Shown here: positions 7,467 to 16,229 of the stretch, in pieces
How positions within the stretch are numbered: position 1 is the first letter of the stretch
Layout of the letters: each line of letters begins with the position of its first letter
DNA from: Pararhizobium sp. A13
Lineage (GTDB): Bacteria > Pseudomonadota > Alphaproteobacteria > Rhizobiales > Rhizobiaceae
Direction of reading: 5' to 3'
Assembly: GCF_040126305.1 (NCBI RefSeq)
Contig: NZ_CP149510.1
Span: 2,243,001-2,307,000, forward strand
DNA length: 64,000 nucleotides
Notes under the pieces: model-generated
What the model was told of the DNA's origin: nothing
The model's database searches: none
Seen by the model: only the letters and a program-made list of their open reading frames with translations
Translations under genes and position numbers: made by a program

Positions 7467-8648
7467 TCACGCGGTTTGGGCAACCGCGTCCGGCCTGCGA
7501 TCCAGCATGCCACTGATGATTGTGAGAACCAGCGCACCGGCGACCAGGATCGCGCCGACCCATGGCGTCGCCTGCAAGCCGAGCGGCGAGGCGACCACCA
7601 GGCCGCCAATCCAGGCGCCGGCGGCGATGCCGAGGTTGAAGGCGGCGATGTTGAGCGCGGAGGCGACATCGACCGCACCGGGGCGGTGCTGCATGGCAAG
7701 CTGCACGACATAGAGCTGCAGGCCAGGCACGTTTGCGAAAGACAGGAAGCCGAGGGCTGCAAGCGTGATCAGGGCGGGGATCGCCGAGACCGAGGTGAAG
7801 GTGAAGACCACCAGCACGGCGGCCTGGGCGGCAAACAGCCAGTTCAGCGCCTTCACCGGATTGCGGTCGGCAACGCGGCCGCCGATGATGTTGCCGGCGG
7901 CGATCGCCAGGCCATAAAGCACCAGCACGAGGCTGACGGAGGAGGCGGCAAAGCCGGTGATTTCCTCAAGCATCGGCGCAAGGAAGGTGAAGGTGACGAA
8001 GGTGCCGCCGTAGCCGAGCGCCGTCATGCCGAAGACGAGCAGCAGGCGCCCGCTGCCGAGGACGCGGACCTGATCGAGAATGCTGGCGGGAGCAGCCTTC
8101 GACAGCGTCGACGGGAGAAGCACGGCAATCGCTGTCAGGGCGATGGCACCGAGGCCGGCGACGGCCCAGAAGGTGGCCCGCCAGCCGAACGTTTGGCCGA
8201 TGAAGGTGCCGAGCGGGACGCCCGTGATGATGGCGACCGTCAGGCCCATGAACATCAGCGCGATGGCCGAGGCGCGACGATTTTCCGGCACAAGATCAGC
8301 CGCGATCGTCGCCCCGACCGAGAAGAACACGCCGTGGGCGAAGGCGGACAGGATACGGGCGACAAGCAGCGCCTCATAGGAGGGGCTCAAGCCCGCCATC
8401 GCATTGCCGGCGATGAACAGCGCCATCAGGCCGAGAAGCAGCGGCTTGCGCTCGATCCGGCCGGTCAGCGCCGTCAGGATCGGGGCGCCGAAGGTAACGC
8501 CGAGCGCGTAGATGGAGACGATCAGCCCGGCGAGCGGCAGCGTGATGCCGAGATCGGTGGCGACGGTCGGCAACAGGCCGACGATGACGAATTCCGTGGT
8601 TCCGATCGCATAGGCCGCGATCGTCAGTGCATAGAGGGCAAGAGGCAT
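7467..8648 (-). CDS. MFS drug/arabinose-type efflux transporter (DHA1)
   Basis: A 393-residue integral membrane protein with about twelve hydrophobic segments. It begins MPLALYALTIAAYAIGTTEFVIVGLLP, the signature start of DHA1 exporters related to AraJ/YdhP. The motif GAPILTALTGRIERKPLLLG between segments 2 and 3 corresponds to MFS motif A. Family members export drugs, sugars or purine analogues by proton antiport; the substrate here is unknown. The start at 8648 is chosen because the conserved N-terminus begins there. It is divergent from a LysR gene, probably its regulator. Confidence 0.88.
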   Translation of the reverse strand: MPLALYALTIAAYAIGTTEFVIVGLLPTVATDLGITLPLAGLIVSIYALGVTFGAPILTALTGRIERKPLLLGLMALFIAGNAMAGLSPSYEALLVARILSAFAHGVFFSVGATIAADLVPENRRASAIALMFMGLTVAIITGVPLGTFIGQTFGWRATFWAVAGLGAIALTAIAVLLPSTLSKAAPASILDQVRVLGSGRLLLVFGMTALGYGGTFVTFTFLAPMLEEITGFAASSVSLVLVLYGLAIAAGNIIGGRVADRNPVKALNWLFAAQAAVLVVFTFTSVSAIPALITLAALGFLSFANVPGLQLYVVQLAMQHRPGAVDVASALNIAAFNLGIAAGAWIGGLVVASPLGLQATPWVGAILVAGALVLTIISGMLDRRPDAVAQTA

Positions 8649-8775
8649 GGGAGCACCTTTGGTCGCCCGTGGGAGGCCGGGCTTGGGTTGGCGGCGGCGC
8701 GTGCCACCGCTGGTTTCGTTGGCCGGACTATGAGCCAAAGGGACTTGCGCGATAATCGGGAGGAATGGATAAATG

Positions 8776-8796
8776 CCTGTGAAGTTAATTCACAGG
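8776..8796. promoter_or_regulatory. 21-base palindrome, probable LysR operator
   Basis: CTGTGAAGTTAATTCACAG (8777-8795), extended by one C/G pair on each side, is a perfect inverted repeat with a five-base centre. It lies in the divergent MFS/LysR gap and overlaps the ribosome site of the LysR gene, implying autorepression. Confidence 0.65.
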
Positions 8797-8805
8797 AGAA
8801 ACCGA

Positions 8806-9699
8806 ATGGACAACCGGGCAGGGGAGATGGAGGTGTTCGTCACCGCGGCGGAACTGAAGAGCTTTTCCGCCGCCGGGCGGCGGTTGAAGCTGTCTCCCTC
8901 GGCCGTCAGCAAGCTGGTCACCCGCATCGAGGACAGGCTCGGCACGCGCCTTCTGGTGCGTACCACGCGCTCGCTGCTCTTGACGCCGGAAGGGGAAATC
9001 TACCTCGGCCGGGCGCAACGCATTCTGGGCGACATCGCCGAGACCGAACGGCTTGTCTCGCAGGGCGGCCGGGCAACGCCGCGCGGCCTGTTGCGTGTCA
9101 ATGCCACCGTCGGCTTCGGCGAATGCTACATTCTGCCGCTCGCCGGAGAATTCCTGGCGCTCTATCCGGAGGTCCGGCTCGAACTGACGCTGACGGACGG
9201 CCTCATCGACCTGATCGAGGAGCGCACCGACGTGGCGATCCGCGTCGGCCCGATGCGTGATTCATCCCTGAAGGCCCGCAAGCTGCTCGACAGCCACCGC
9301 ATCACGGTCGCCACGCCTGGCTATATCGAGCGCCGTGGCCAGCCGAAAACGCCCGAGGACCTCGCCGCGCATAACTGCATCACCTTCACGTTCGGCAGGA
9401 CGCCCGGCGAATGGCCGTTCCGTGACCCCGGCGGCACAGCTGTGTATTTGAGCCCTGCTGCGGGCAATGTGCAGGCGGCGAGCGGTTCGATTGCCCGGCA
9501 GCTCTGCCTGCAGGGCCTCGGCATCGCCCGCATCGGCAAATTCCACGTCGAACGCGATCTTGAAGGTGGCACTCTGGTCGAGGTGTTGAAGGACTACAAT
9601 CCGATCGAGCCGGAACAGGTTTACGCGGTCTTCGCCGGCCACGAGCACCTTGCGGCCCGCATCCGCGCCTTCATCGATTTTCTGGCCGAGCGGGTATGA
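8806..9699 (+). CDS. LysR-family transcriptional regulator
   Basis: A 297-residue LysR protein. The winged helix-turn-helix is at the N-terminus (VTAAELKSFSAAGRRLKLSPSAVSKLVTRIEDRLG), followed by the linker LLVRTTRSLLLTPEG and a co-inducer domain with the motifs RGLLRVNATVGFG and RTDVAIRVGPMRDSSL. The start ATG at 8806 has CAGGAG seven bases upstream. Position divergent to the MFS exporter gene suggests it controls that exporter and the aldo/keto reductase behind it. Members of this subgroup respond to small, often aromatic or toxic compounds; the inducer is unknown. Confidence 0.9.
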   Translation: MDNRAGEMEVFVTAAELKSFSAAGRRLKLSPSAVSKLVTRIEDRLGTRLLVRTTRSLLLTPEGEIYLGRAQRILGDIAETERLVSQGGRATPRGLLRVNATVGFGECYILPLAGEFLALYPEVRLELTLTDGLIDLIEERTDVAIRVGPMRDSSLKARKLLDSHRITVATPGYIERRGQPKTPEDLAAHNCITFTFGRTPGEWPFRDPGGTAVYLSPAAGNVQAASGSIARQLCLQGLGIARIGKFHVERDLEGGTLVEVLKDYNPIEPEQVYAVFAGHEHLAARIRAFIDFLAERV

Positions 9700-9849
9700 G
9701 CTGCGACCCTCGCCGCCCGCGAAAATTCAGCCGGTTTTATTCGGCAAGCTTAAGCGAGGTTCTGGCTTGACTGGCAAGATGGCTCTGGCAATTTGACGAG
9801 ACGATCCCCATCCTCCTTTCAGACCGTCTGCAATCCGAGTCCTGACGAC

Positions 9850-10563
9850 ATGCCCAAGCAGCGAGAAATGTCCCTGACGCCCGATCTGGTGGCGCTCTGT
9901 CACCGGGATATTGCCGATCCCGGTCCCGACGGACGCTGGACCGCAATCAGCGATCAAGGCTATGGCGAACTCGCCGAACGGCTCGATCGGGAGAGCCTGG
10001 GGCAGCCGCTGTGGGTGTTCGCCTATGGTTCGCTGATCTGGAAGCCTGAGTTCGAGGCGATCGACAGGCAACGGGCGACCGCATTCGGCTGGCACCGATC
10101 CTTCTGTCTGCACATCAATCGCTGGCGTGGCTCGCGCGATCAGCCGGGGTTGATGATGGCGCTGGAGCGCGGCGGGCGATGCGACGGCGTCATCTATCTT
10201 CTGCCGGACGGCGACCGCGTCGGGCAGATCGAGCGCATGCTGCGGCGAGAGGTCAGCGCCTTGGAAAATATCGATTCCGTCCGATGGCTGTCGGTAAGAT
10301 CCGAGAGCGGCCCGTGCAGGGCGTTGGGTTTCTGGGTTGGGGCGACGGGAGAGCGGATCCTGTCTCGCCGGCCGCTGGATGAGGTCGCAGGCATCCTGGC
10401 ACGTGCGTGTGGTCATCTCGGGTCCTGCGCGGAATATCTGTACAACACCGTTTCCCATCTCGAGGATTTCAGCATTCGCGACCGCAACCTTTGGCGACTG
10501 CAACAGCTTGTGGCCGCGGAGATCAGATCGATCCACCTGTCAGCCATTGCGTCGTCACTATAA
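9850..10563 (+). CDS. Gamma-glutamylcyclotransferase, ChaC family
   Basis: A 237-residue protein with the diagnostic ChaC substrate loop VFAYGSLIWKPEF (YGSLIW at residues 59-64). The segments AFGWHRSFCLHINRWRGS and GLMMALERGGRCDGVIYLL fit the same family. ChaC enzymes cleave glutathione to 5-oxoproline and cysteinylglycine in the cytoplasm. I chose the ATG at 9850; an upstream TTG start at 9793 would add 19 residues without family resemblance. It is followed after 21 bases by the YdeI-like gene. Confidence 0.85.
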   Translation: MPKQREMSLTPDLVALCHRDIADPGPDGRWTAISDQGYGELAERLDRESLGQPLWVFAYGSLIWKPEFEAIDRQRATAFGWHRSFCLHINRWRGSRDQPGLMMALERGGRCDGVIYLLPDGDRVGQIERMLRREVSALENIDSVRWLSVRSESGPCRALGFWVGATGERILSRRPLDEVAGILARACGHLGSCAEYLYNTVSHLEDFSIRDRNLWRLQQLVAAEIRSIHLSAIASSL

Positions 10564-10584
10564 CGGCCGTTTGGAGGATAGGTG

Positions 10585-11187
10585 ATGCCGGACAATCAAA
10601 CTCATCTGCCGGTGCTGGCCTTTGCCAGCGCCGCCGAATGGGAAGGCTGGCTTGCCAGTCAGCCCGCGGCCTCGAATGGCCTATGGCTGAAGTTCGCAAA
10701 GAAGGCGTCGGGCGTACCGAGCGTCTCGAAACCGGAGGCGATCGACGCGGCTCTCTGCCATGGCTGGATCGACGGCCAGCTCAAGCCCTTCGACGAGAAC
10801 CACTGGCTGATCCGGTTCACGCCGCGCCGCCCCAAAAGCAGGTGGTCGGCGATCAATTGCAGACGGGCGCAGACGCTGATCGAAAAGGCCCGGATGCGTC
10901 CGGCCGGGCTTGCGGAGATCGAAAAGGCCAAGGCGGACGGCCGCTGGGCCGTGGCCTACGAGCCGCAGAGCAAGACCACCGTTCCGGACGATCTACGCCG
11001 GGCGCTCGACGGCAACGAAAACGCCAAAGCCTTTTTCGGCACGCTGGACAGCGCCAACCGCTATTCCGTGCTCTACCGCGTCCACACGGCGACGAAACCA
11101 GAAACCCGCGCGCACACCATCGAGAGGCTGGTCGCCATGCTCGCCCGCGGCGAAACTTTCCACCCGCGCAAGGGGAAGCTCTCTTAG
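10585..11187 (+). CDS. YdeI/OmpD-associated (OmdA) family protein
   Basis: A 200-residue protein resembling the YdeI/OmdA family. Recognisable motifs are GLWLKFAKK near residue 37, EAIDAALCHGWIDGQ near residue 55 and FTPRRPKSRWSAIN near residue 82, with the usual C-terminus ARGETFHPRKGKL. Family proteins have been linked to resistance to peptides and bacteriocins, but the biochemical role is not known. The ATG at 10585 follows GGAGG; a GTG directly before it is an alternative. It converges on the EF-G-like gene. Confidence 0.8.
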   Translation: MPDNQTHLPVLAFASAAEWEGWLASQPAASNGLWLKFAKKASGVPSVSKPEAIDAALCHGWIDGQLKPFDENHWLIRFTPRRPKSRWSAINCRRAQTLIEKARMRPAGLAEIEKAKADGRWAVAYEPQSKTTVPDDLRRALDGNENAKAFFGTLDSANRYSVLYRVHTATKPETRAHTIERLVAMLARGETFHPRKGKLS

Positions 11188-11204
11188 CGTTTGACCGCGA
11201 CGCG

Positions 11205-13166
11205 TCAGTGTTCGGCGCGTTGCGTTCCATGCGCCCTGACGATGGCGTCCGCTTCCTTGCCGTACAACTCCTCGAAATGATCGAAGGTCTTGGAAAAATA
11301 GCCTATTCCTTGCGTCGCCGAGCGCAGCGCGCGCGCCAGTTCGTCGAGCGCGCCGCCCGGCACGAGAGCCCGGAAGATGTCCCACCCCTTGGCGGTTTCA
11401 TCCCGGTCAAAGCCGAGCACCTGACCCTTCAGAGCCGAGACGATCTGCACCAGGCTGCCCGAATAGACCGACGGAATGTGAATTTCGCTCCGGAAGACCG
11501 GCTGCATCAAGACGGCCGATCCTTCCGAAAGCGCCTGCCGCACCCCCATTTTCGCCGCGGTCCGGAAGGCGTATTCCGAACTGTCGACGGTGTGGTGCTG
11601 TCCGTCGGTCAGCGTCACGCCGACGTCGATGACCTCAAAGCCCAGCGGCCCCTTGTCCATCGCCTCGCGCGCGCCCGCTTCGACGGCGGGGATGTAATTG
11701 CGCGGAACCACGCCGCCCTTGACGGTTTCGCCAAAGGTGAAGCCCTGGCCGCGCTCGTTGGGGTGGATGCTCAGTTTCACGTCGGCGAACTGCCCGGCGC
11801 CGCCGGTTTGCTTGCGATGGCGGTAGTGAACCTCCGATGGTTTCGATATCGTCTCGCGATAGATCGGGCTCGGTGTCCGGTCGGTGACGGCGATGTGGAA
11901 CACGTCGGACAGGGTCCGGCAGAGATCGCGCAGGTGCACCGGTCCCTGGGCGCAGACGAGCTGGGCACCGGTCCCTTCCTCCTGCATGACTTTCAGGCCG
12001 CGATCCGCCTCGGAAAGTTTTGCCAGCGTTTCGGAGAGCTTGTTTTCGTCCCGCTCGCTGCCCGGCACGAGGATTCTTTCAAGCATTGGCGTCGGCGGTT
12101 CCGTCCACTCCGGCGGACCCACAGCCGCCTCGGAAGTCAGAAGCGACGGAACGCCCAGGTGGTCGGACTTGACCGTCGCGAAGACATCCCCCGGCGCCGG
12201 TGTAACGGTCGAGTTGGACCGGCCGTTTGCGGGGTCCTGCACGGCGCCCAGACTGGCGCCGCCCAGTGACGCGCCTTGCTTCAGCCCCTCGCCAAGCGCG
12301 CGCACAAGGACCGTCTTGCCGACATTCTGGCGATGGTAGGCGTGAAAGCTCACGGCCACCAGCTTGCGTTCATCGGCATTGCCTGCGCGGGCAAGCCGCT
12401 CGCGAAGCACATCGACCGGCGGCGCCTCGTGGCGCAGTGCCTTCATCAGCCTCATCATGCCGTTGCCATGACTTGCTGCGCCGATCAGGACCGGGATGAT
12501 CCTGTTTTCCTTGAGAATCCGCGAGGAGATGGCGTAGAGCGCGTCGCTGGGCGGTTCGCGGTCTTCGATAAGTTCCTCGAGAAGCCAGTCATCAAATTCG
12601 GACAGGTGTTCCAGGAGTTCGGTGCGCGCCTCGCTTTCGCGCTCGGCAGTACTTTCGGGGATCGCGATCAGCGCTGACGGCTGGCCTTCCCGGTAGCGCC
12701 ATGCCCGTTCCGAAATCAGATCGCAACTGCCGACGATCCTGTCATCTTCACGGATCGGAATCTGGCGAAGGAGAAGTGTGTGGCCGGCGTAATCCTGGAG
12801 CGTGGCGATCACGTCCCTGAGCCGCCCCCTCGGCTCGTCCATCCGGTTGACGAAGAGGATGCACGGCGTTCCCGAGGCTTCGATCACCCGCAGATAGGGC
12901 GCGGCGAGCACGGCCTCGTCGGGTGCCGGCGAGACGCACAGGACGCACGCGTCGCAGGCGAGAAGCGCATGTTGCGCATGCACCAGCGCTTCGCCCCCTC
13001 CCGGTGCATCCAGCGCACTCCATGCTTCGTTTCCGAAATTGAATTCCGTCAGGTTCAATCCATAAGGGGAAATGGATTTTCTCGGCGCCCCCTCCAGCGA
13101 GCCAAGCTTTTCCACAATGGTCGATTTTCCGGTTTGCGAGGGTCCAAGTACAGTAAAGCAGCGCAT
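11205..13166 (-). CDS. Elongation factor G-like GTPase
   Basis: A 653-residue translation-factor GTPase. The P-loop is GPSQTGKS at residues 8-15, the G3 motif is DAPGG and the G4 motif is NRMD. Domains II to V follow, including the EF-G domain IV region RHRKQTGGAGQFADVKLSI and GVTLTDGQHHTVDSSE. Alphaproteobacteria carry this FusA paralogue besides true EF-G; its role is not settled, with ribosome recycling or stress translation as options. The start at 13166 follows GGTGGAGG and puts the P-loop at the usual place; an upstream ATG at 13193 is less likely. The G2 loop lacks the normal sequence, typical for the paralogue. Confidence 0.85.
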   Translation of the reverse strand: MRCFTVLGPSQTGKSTIVEKLGSLEGAPRKSISPYGLNLTEFNFGNEAWSALDAPGGGEALVHAQHALLACDACVLCVSPAPDEAVLAAPYLRVIEASGTPCILFVNRMDEPRGRLRDVIATLQDYAGHTLLLRQIPIREDDRIVGSCDLISERAWRYREGQPSALIAIPESTAERESEARTELLEHLSEFDDWLLEELIEDREPPSDALYAISSRILKENRIIPVLIGAASHGNGMMRLMKALRHEAPPVDVLRERLARAGNADERKLVAVSFHAYHRQNVGKTVLVRALGEGLKQGASLGGASLGAVQDPANGRSNSTVTPAPGDVFATVKSDHLGVPSLLTSEAAVGPPEWTEPPTPMLERILVPGSERDENKLSETLAKLSEADRGLKVMQEEGTGAQLVCAQGPVHLRDLCRTLSDVFHIAVTDRTPSPIYRETISKPSEVHYRHRKQTGGAGQFADVKLSIHPNERGQGFTFGETVKGGVVPRNYIPAVEAGAREAMDKGPLGFEVIDVGVTLTDGQHHTVDSSEYAFRTAAKMGVRQALSEGSAVLMQPVFRSEIHIPSVYSGSLVQIVSALKGQVLGFDRDETAKGWDIFRALVPGGALDELARALRSATQGIGYFSKTFDHFEELYGKEADAIVRAHGTQRAEH

Positions 13167-13200
13167 GCGCGGTCCTCCACCTGCCATAAGCACAATTCTC

Positions 13201-13218
13201 GGGCATCATAGGATGCCC
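13201..13218. repeat. Small hairpin upstream of the EF-G-like gene
   Basis: GGGCATC and GATGCCC form a seven-pair stem with loop ATAG between the end of tam and the start of the EF-G-like gene. There is no T-run; role unknown. Confidence 0.35.
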
Positions 13219-13273
13219 TGATCTCGTGCGGGGCGCCAGAGGGTGATTTTTGTCGCGCGACCGGCAACTCCGT

Positions 13274-14041
13274 CTAGCGCTTCACCGCCACCAGAAACAA
13301 TCTCGGGAATTTCAGCAGCACATGACCGTCCGCGAGCGGCGGATAGGCGTCCCGGACACGCTCGAGATAGGCGGCAAGATAGGCCTCGCGTATATCGGGC
13401 GGCAGGACGTCGAGATAGGGGCGAAGGCCGGTGCCTTTCACCCATTCGACGATCGCTTCGGCATTTTTCAGCCGGTGATAGTAGACCGTATGCCAGACAT
13501 CGATCTTGATCGACTTCGGCGCCAGCCGGTCGAGATAGACCGCAGGTGCGCGCAGGGGATTGCGGCGGCTGCGGTTGATGTAGAATTCGCGGAAGCGGCG
13601 ATGCTCCGCCAGATCCCGCATCGAGGCATGACTCGGCTCGTCGAGGTTGTCAGGCATCTGAACGGCCAGCGTCCCACCCGGGATCAACTCATCCATCAGC
13701 CGGTCGAAAATATCGAGATGGTCCGGCAGCCACTGGAACACCGCGTTTGCGAAGAACAGTACGGCCGGTCGCGGCGGTACCCACTGCGACAGGTCGCCCT
13801 TTTCAAAACGGGTATGCGCCATCCGCTTTCGCGCTGCCGCCAGCATGTTCTCGTCGCTGTCGACGCCGGTCAGGAGATAGGCGGGAAAGCGGTCGTGGAC
13901 GAGCTCGGTCGAATTGCCAGGCCCGCAGCCGAGATCATAGAGGGCACCCTCGGGCAGGTTGGGTACGTGGCCCAGAAGGTCGCGCGCCGGCCAGGTGCGC
14001 TCGTCCTCGAATTTCATATATTGTTCGGCGGACCAGGCCAT
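13274..14041 (-). CDS. tam: Trans-aconitate 2-methyltransferase
   Basis: A 255-residue class I methyltransferase starting MAWSAEQYMKFEDERTWPARDLL, the standard Tam N-terminus. The S-adenosylmethionine site is LYDLGCGPGNST near residues 34-45, followed by GVDSDENMLAAAR and FFANAVFQWLPDH. Tam methylates trans-aconitate, an inhibitor of the citric acid cycle that forms spontaneously from cis-aconitate. Length matches the family. It lies upstream of the EF-G-like gene on the same strand, with 107 bases between. Confidence 0.92.
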   Translation of the reverse strand: MAWSAEQYMKFEDERTWPARDLLGHVPNLPEGALYDLGCGPGNSTELVHDRFPAYLLTGVDSDENMLAAARKRMAHTRFEKGDLSQWVPPRPAVLFFANAVFQWLPDHLDIFDRLMDELIPGGTLAVQMPDNLDEPSHASMRDLAEHRRFREFYINRSRRNPLRAPAVYLDRLAPKSIKIDVWHTVYYHRLKNAEAIVEWVKGTGLRPYLDVLPPDIREAYLAAYLERVRDAYPPLADGHVLLKFPRLFLVAVKR

Positions 14042-14141
14042 CGGCTGTCTCCTTTGGCGCTAGCCCATGTTGCCCAAAAGTCTGCGGCGGTTTTGGGGTA
14101 ACGACATGCGCGAAACAAAAATAAAAATACGCCTTGCGCGC

Positions 14142-14795
14142 CTACAGGCTTTCCAGCGACGGCAGGATCAGCGCGGGACCGAAATCGGCATATTCGTCCG
14201 GCATGTTGCCGCGATTGATCCAGACGGTGCGGAAACCGAATTTGGTCGCGCCGGCCACGTCCCAGCGGTTGGAGGACTGGAACGAGACGGCGTTCGGATA
14301 AAGCCGGTAGGTGGTCGTCACCATGTCGTAGACCGCCGGCGAGGTCTTGAAGGCCCGGACCGTCTCGACGGAGAAGATGTCGTCGATGATGAGGTCGAGA
14401 CCGGCCTTCTTCACCGCCGATTGCAGCATCTGCGGCGTGCCGTTCGACAGGATGGCGATGCGCGCGCCGCGGCTCTTCAGGCTTTTCAGCACGGCTGGCA
14501 CTTCCGGATAGCAGTCGAGGTGCCAGTAGGCGTCGAGCAGCGCGGCCTTGAGCTTCCGGTCGGCCGAAGGAAACCGCGCGAAGGCATGGTCCAGCGACTG
14601 TTCGGTCAGTGTCCAGAAATCGGCGTGCGCGCCCATCAGCGTCCGGATCCAGGAATATTCGAGCTGCTTGGCGCGCCAGAGGTCGGAAAAGGCCTGGCCG
14701 TCAGGCCCCATCGCGCCCGCATGCTTGCGCACCGCCGCGTGCACGTCGAACAGCGTGCCATAGGCATCGAACACATAGGCCGCATGGTGCATCAA
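14142..14795 (-). CDS. Haloacid dehalogenase, type II
   Basis: A 217-residue HAD-superfamily enzyme with the nucleophile D10 in YVFDAYGTLFDVHA. The second motif is ILSNGTPQML, the lysine motif FKTSPAVYD, and the fourth region FQSSNRWDVAGATKFGFRTVWINR, all typical of L-2-haloacid dehalogenases. Such enzymes hydrolyse 2-haloalkanoates with inversion of configuration, although many annotated members act on other substrates. It stands between tam and the tyrosine phosphatase on the same strand, with gaps of about 100 bases or more. Confidence 0.9.
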   Translation of the reverse strand: MMHHAAYVFDAYGTLFDVHAAVRKHAGAMGPDGQAFSDLWRAKQLEYSWIRTLMGAHADFWTLTEQSLDHAFARFPSADRKLKAALLDAYWHLDCYPEVPAVLKSLKSRGARIAILSNGTPQMLQSAVKKAGLDLIIDDIFSVETVRAFKTSPAVYDMVTTTYRLYPNAVSFQSSNRWDVAGATKFGFRTVWINRGNMPDEYADFGPALILPSLESL

Positions 14796-14903
14796 ACCCT
14801 CCCGTCATTTCCCTTCGCGCTCATCCCTTTCAAAATTCGAGAGAGATGGCAGCGCCTTGATCGCCGTTTGTCTACGGTTCTTTGCCGGGATCATGTCAAA
14901 AAT

Positions 14904-14918
14904 TTGTGCATTGCACAA
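14904..14918. promoter_or_regulatory. Perfect palindrome upstream of the dehalogenase gene
   Basis: TTGTGCATTGCACAA has seven-base arms and one central base, 108 bases before the dehalogenase start. The TGC-N3-GCA core resembles sites of PhaR/PhbF-type regulators. A near copy is at 15701-15715. Confidence 0.5.
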
Positions 14919-14940
14919 TCGTTCTCGAACAGAAAGCGGT

Positions 14941-15516
14941 TCAACTCCTTGCGGGTTTCCAGGCCTTGGCCGGAAACCGCAGCGCCTGCTTGGCCAGCCG
15001 TCCCTTGAGCCCGAGCACCGTATCGCAGAGAGCGGTGACATGCCGGTTCGGCTTTGCCTCTGGCCGCAGCCCATGCAGCGCCGCCGCGGCCTCCTCCGGT
15101 TCCATGTAGCGGGCCAGAATGCCGAGCGTCAAAGCCGTGGAGCGGCCGATGCCGCGCAGGCAATGGACAAGGAGATGCGCATCCCCGGGCAGGCCGTCGA
15201 TGAAGGCGAACGTCCGTTCGATCGCCTCGATCCGCGCTGCATCCGGCTCGTCCGGATCGGTGACATCGCCGAACAGCAGTTCCAGATGCCGCTCCTCCGG
15301 CAGCTCGATCATCGACAGAAGCTTCGTCCCCGGTGCCCGGATCGAGATCAGATGGCTCGGCGCCCACAGGGCGCGATTGTGCCGCGCCTCGGTCTGCGAC
15401 GCGACGATCAGCCTGATCGTCCAGCCGTTCGGATGGTCAGGATTGGTACCAAGCAAGGGCGCGTAAAGCGCATCCAACTGCTTCTCAGCCGCGCGCGTTT
15501 CAGCTGCAAGTGCCAT
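14941..15516 (-). CDS. Tyrosine phosphatase superfamily protein
   Basis: A roughly 191-residue protein with the phosphatase signature VHCLRGIGRST, in which the nucleophile cysteine and the arginine of the HC-X5-R loop are present. An upstream acidic segment (LFGDVTDPDEPDAARIEAIE) could supply the general acid. This is a small cytoplasmic dual-specificity-like phosphatase; the substrate is unknown. Two starts compete, ATG at 15528 and at 15516; the second has AGG at a better spacing. No cognate tyrosine kinase gene is near. Confidence 0.8.
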   Translation of the reverse strand: MALAAETRAAEKQLDALYAPLLGTNPDHPNGWTIRLIVASQTEARHNRALWAPSHLISIRAPGTKLLSMIELPEERHLELLFGDVTDPDEPDAARIEAIERTFAFIDGLPGDAHLLVHCLRGIGRSTALTLGILARYMEPEEAAAALHGLRPEAKPNRHVTALCDTVLGLKGRLAKQALRFPAKAWKPARS

Positions 15517-15700
15517 GGGTCGCCTCATGATTCCTTTTTGCTGCCACGAAAATAGCGGCGCCGGATGGAAGGGGAAAGTGAAAAAGTTGGCTCATAAGCG
15601 CGGAGATTGCGTCCGCTGCCACGCCGTTCGTTTCGTCTTGGCGTGCCAGGGGTGTCACCAACCATCTGGGCAGCCTCCAAAGGTGCGTCGCAGCAATTCA

Positions 15701-15715
15701 TTGTGCATTGCAATA
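15701..15715. promoter_or_regulatory. Near copy of the TTGTGCATTGCA palindrome
   Basis: TTGTGCATTGCAATA shares its first twelve bases with the perfect palindrome at 14904 and lies 27 bases upstream of the VanZ-like gene start. It may be a weaker site of the same regulator. Confidence 0.4.
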
Positions 15716-15741
15716 TAAATACTTTTCGCTATTGTGACGGG

Positions 15742-16152
15742 ATGATGACAAAGACGTTTTTCAGATTGATTGCATGGGGCGTGCTGTCCGCACTTGTGTT
15801 TGTGACCCTGTCGCCGATCGGATTTCGCCCTCACACGATAACCACCGTCGGGCTGGATCGCGCGGCCGCCTTTTTCCTCGCGGGCGCCGTCTTTGCCGTC
15901 GCCTATCCCGGGAGGTGGATGTCGCTGGCGCTCTTTCTCGTCGCGGCGGCGTTCGCGATTGAAATGCTGCAGGAACTCTCTCCAACCCGGCACGCGAAAT
16001 TCGATGACGCTTTGATCAAAGCCGTGGGGGCTGTGGCAGGCATCATCGCTGGCAAGGTTGCTTTGACCATTCGGCGCGGCATTCTCGGGCGCCGGCTCGC
16101 TGGCCAAATCCTGACGCCAAGTGAGGTGGGGGCAAGCGCGCCTTCGCAGTAG
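15742..16152 (+). CDS. VanZ-like small membrane protein
   Basis: A 136-residue protein with about four hydrophobic segments (RLIAWGVLSALVFVTLSPIG, AAAFFLAGAVFAVAY, MSLALFLVAAAFAIEMLQEL, VGAVAGIIAGKVALTI). The conserved stretch ELSPTRHAKFDDALIKAVG matches rhizobial VanZ-family proteins. The cytoplasmic C-terminus is short and basic. Function is unknown; VanZ itself confers low-level teicoplanin resistance. A tandem ATG at 15745 is an alternative start. Confidence 0.7.
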   Translation: MMTKTFFRLIAWGVLSALVFVTLSPIGFRPHTITTVGLDRAAAFFLAGAVFAVAYPGRWMSLALFLVAAAFAIEMLQELSPTRHAKFDDALIKAVGAVAGIIAGKVALTIRRGILGRRLAGQILTPSEVGASAPSQ

Positions 16153-16162
16153 CGTTCGCCTG

Positions 16163-16229
16163 CTAAAACTGCGTAATGACGCTGGTCCCCAGATCCTGCG
16201 CCGTATTATCGTCATTGGCGCCGGCACAA
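16163..16229 (-). pseudogene. Relic of an alcohol dehydrogenase 3' end
   Basis: About 66 bases match the 3' end of the zinc alcohol dehydrogenase gene at 17603-17670 with roughly eight differences and one single-base gap. Read on the minus strand it ends TAQDLGTSVITQF-stop, against [17 protein letters not shown] in the intact gene. The rest of the gene is missing, so this is a leftover of a duplication or of recombination between related genes. Confidence 0.8.

Noticed and set aside
7410..9260. Open frame of 616 codons on the plus strand across the MFS and LysR genes
   Set aside because: The translation is rich in R, G, D, A and E without any family motif and is antisense to a clear MFS gene and out of frame with a clear LysR gene. 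It is a GC-rich shadow.
10407..12269. Open frame of 620 codons on the plus strand
   Set aside because: It overlaps ChaC and YdeI genes in another frame and the EF-G-like gene in antisense, and shows no domain.
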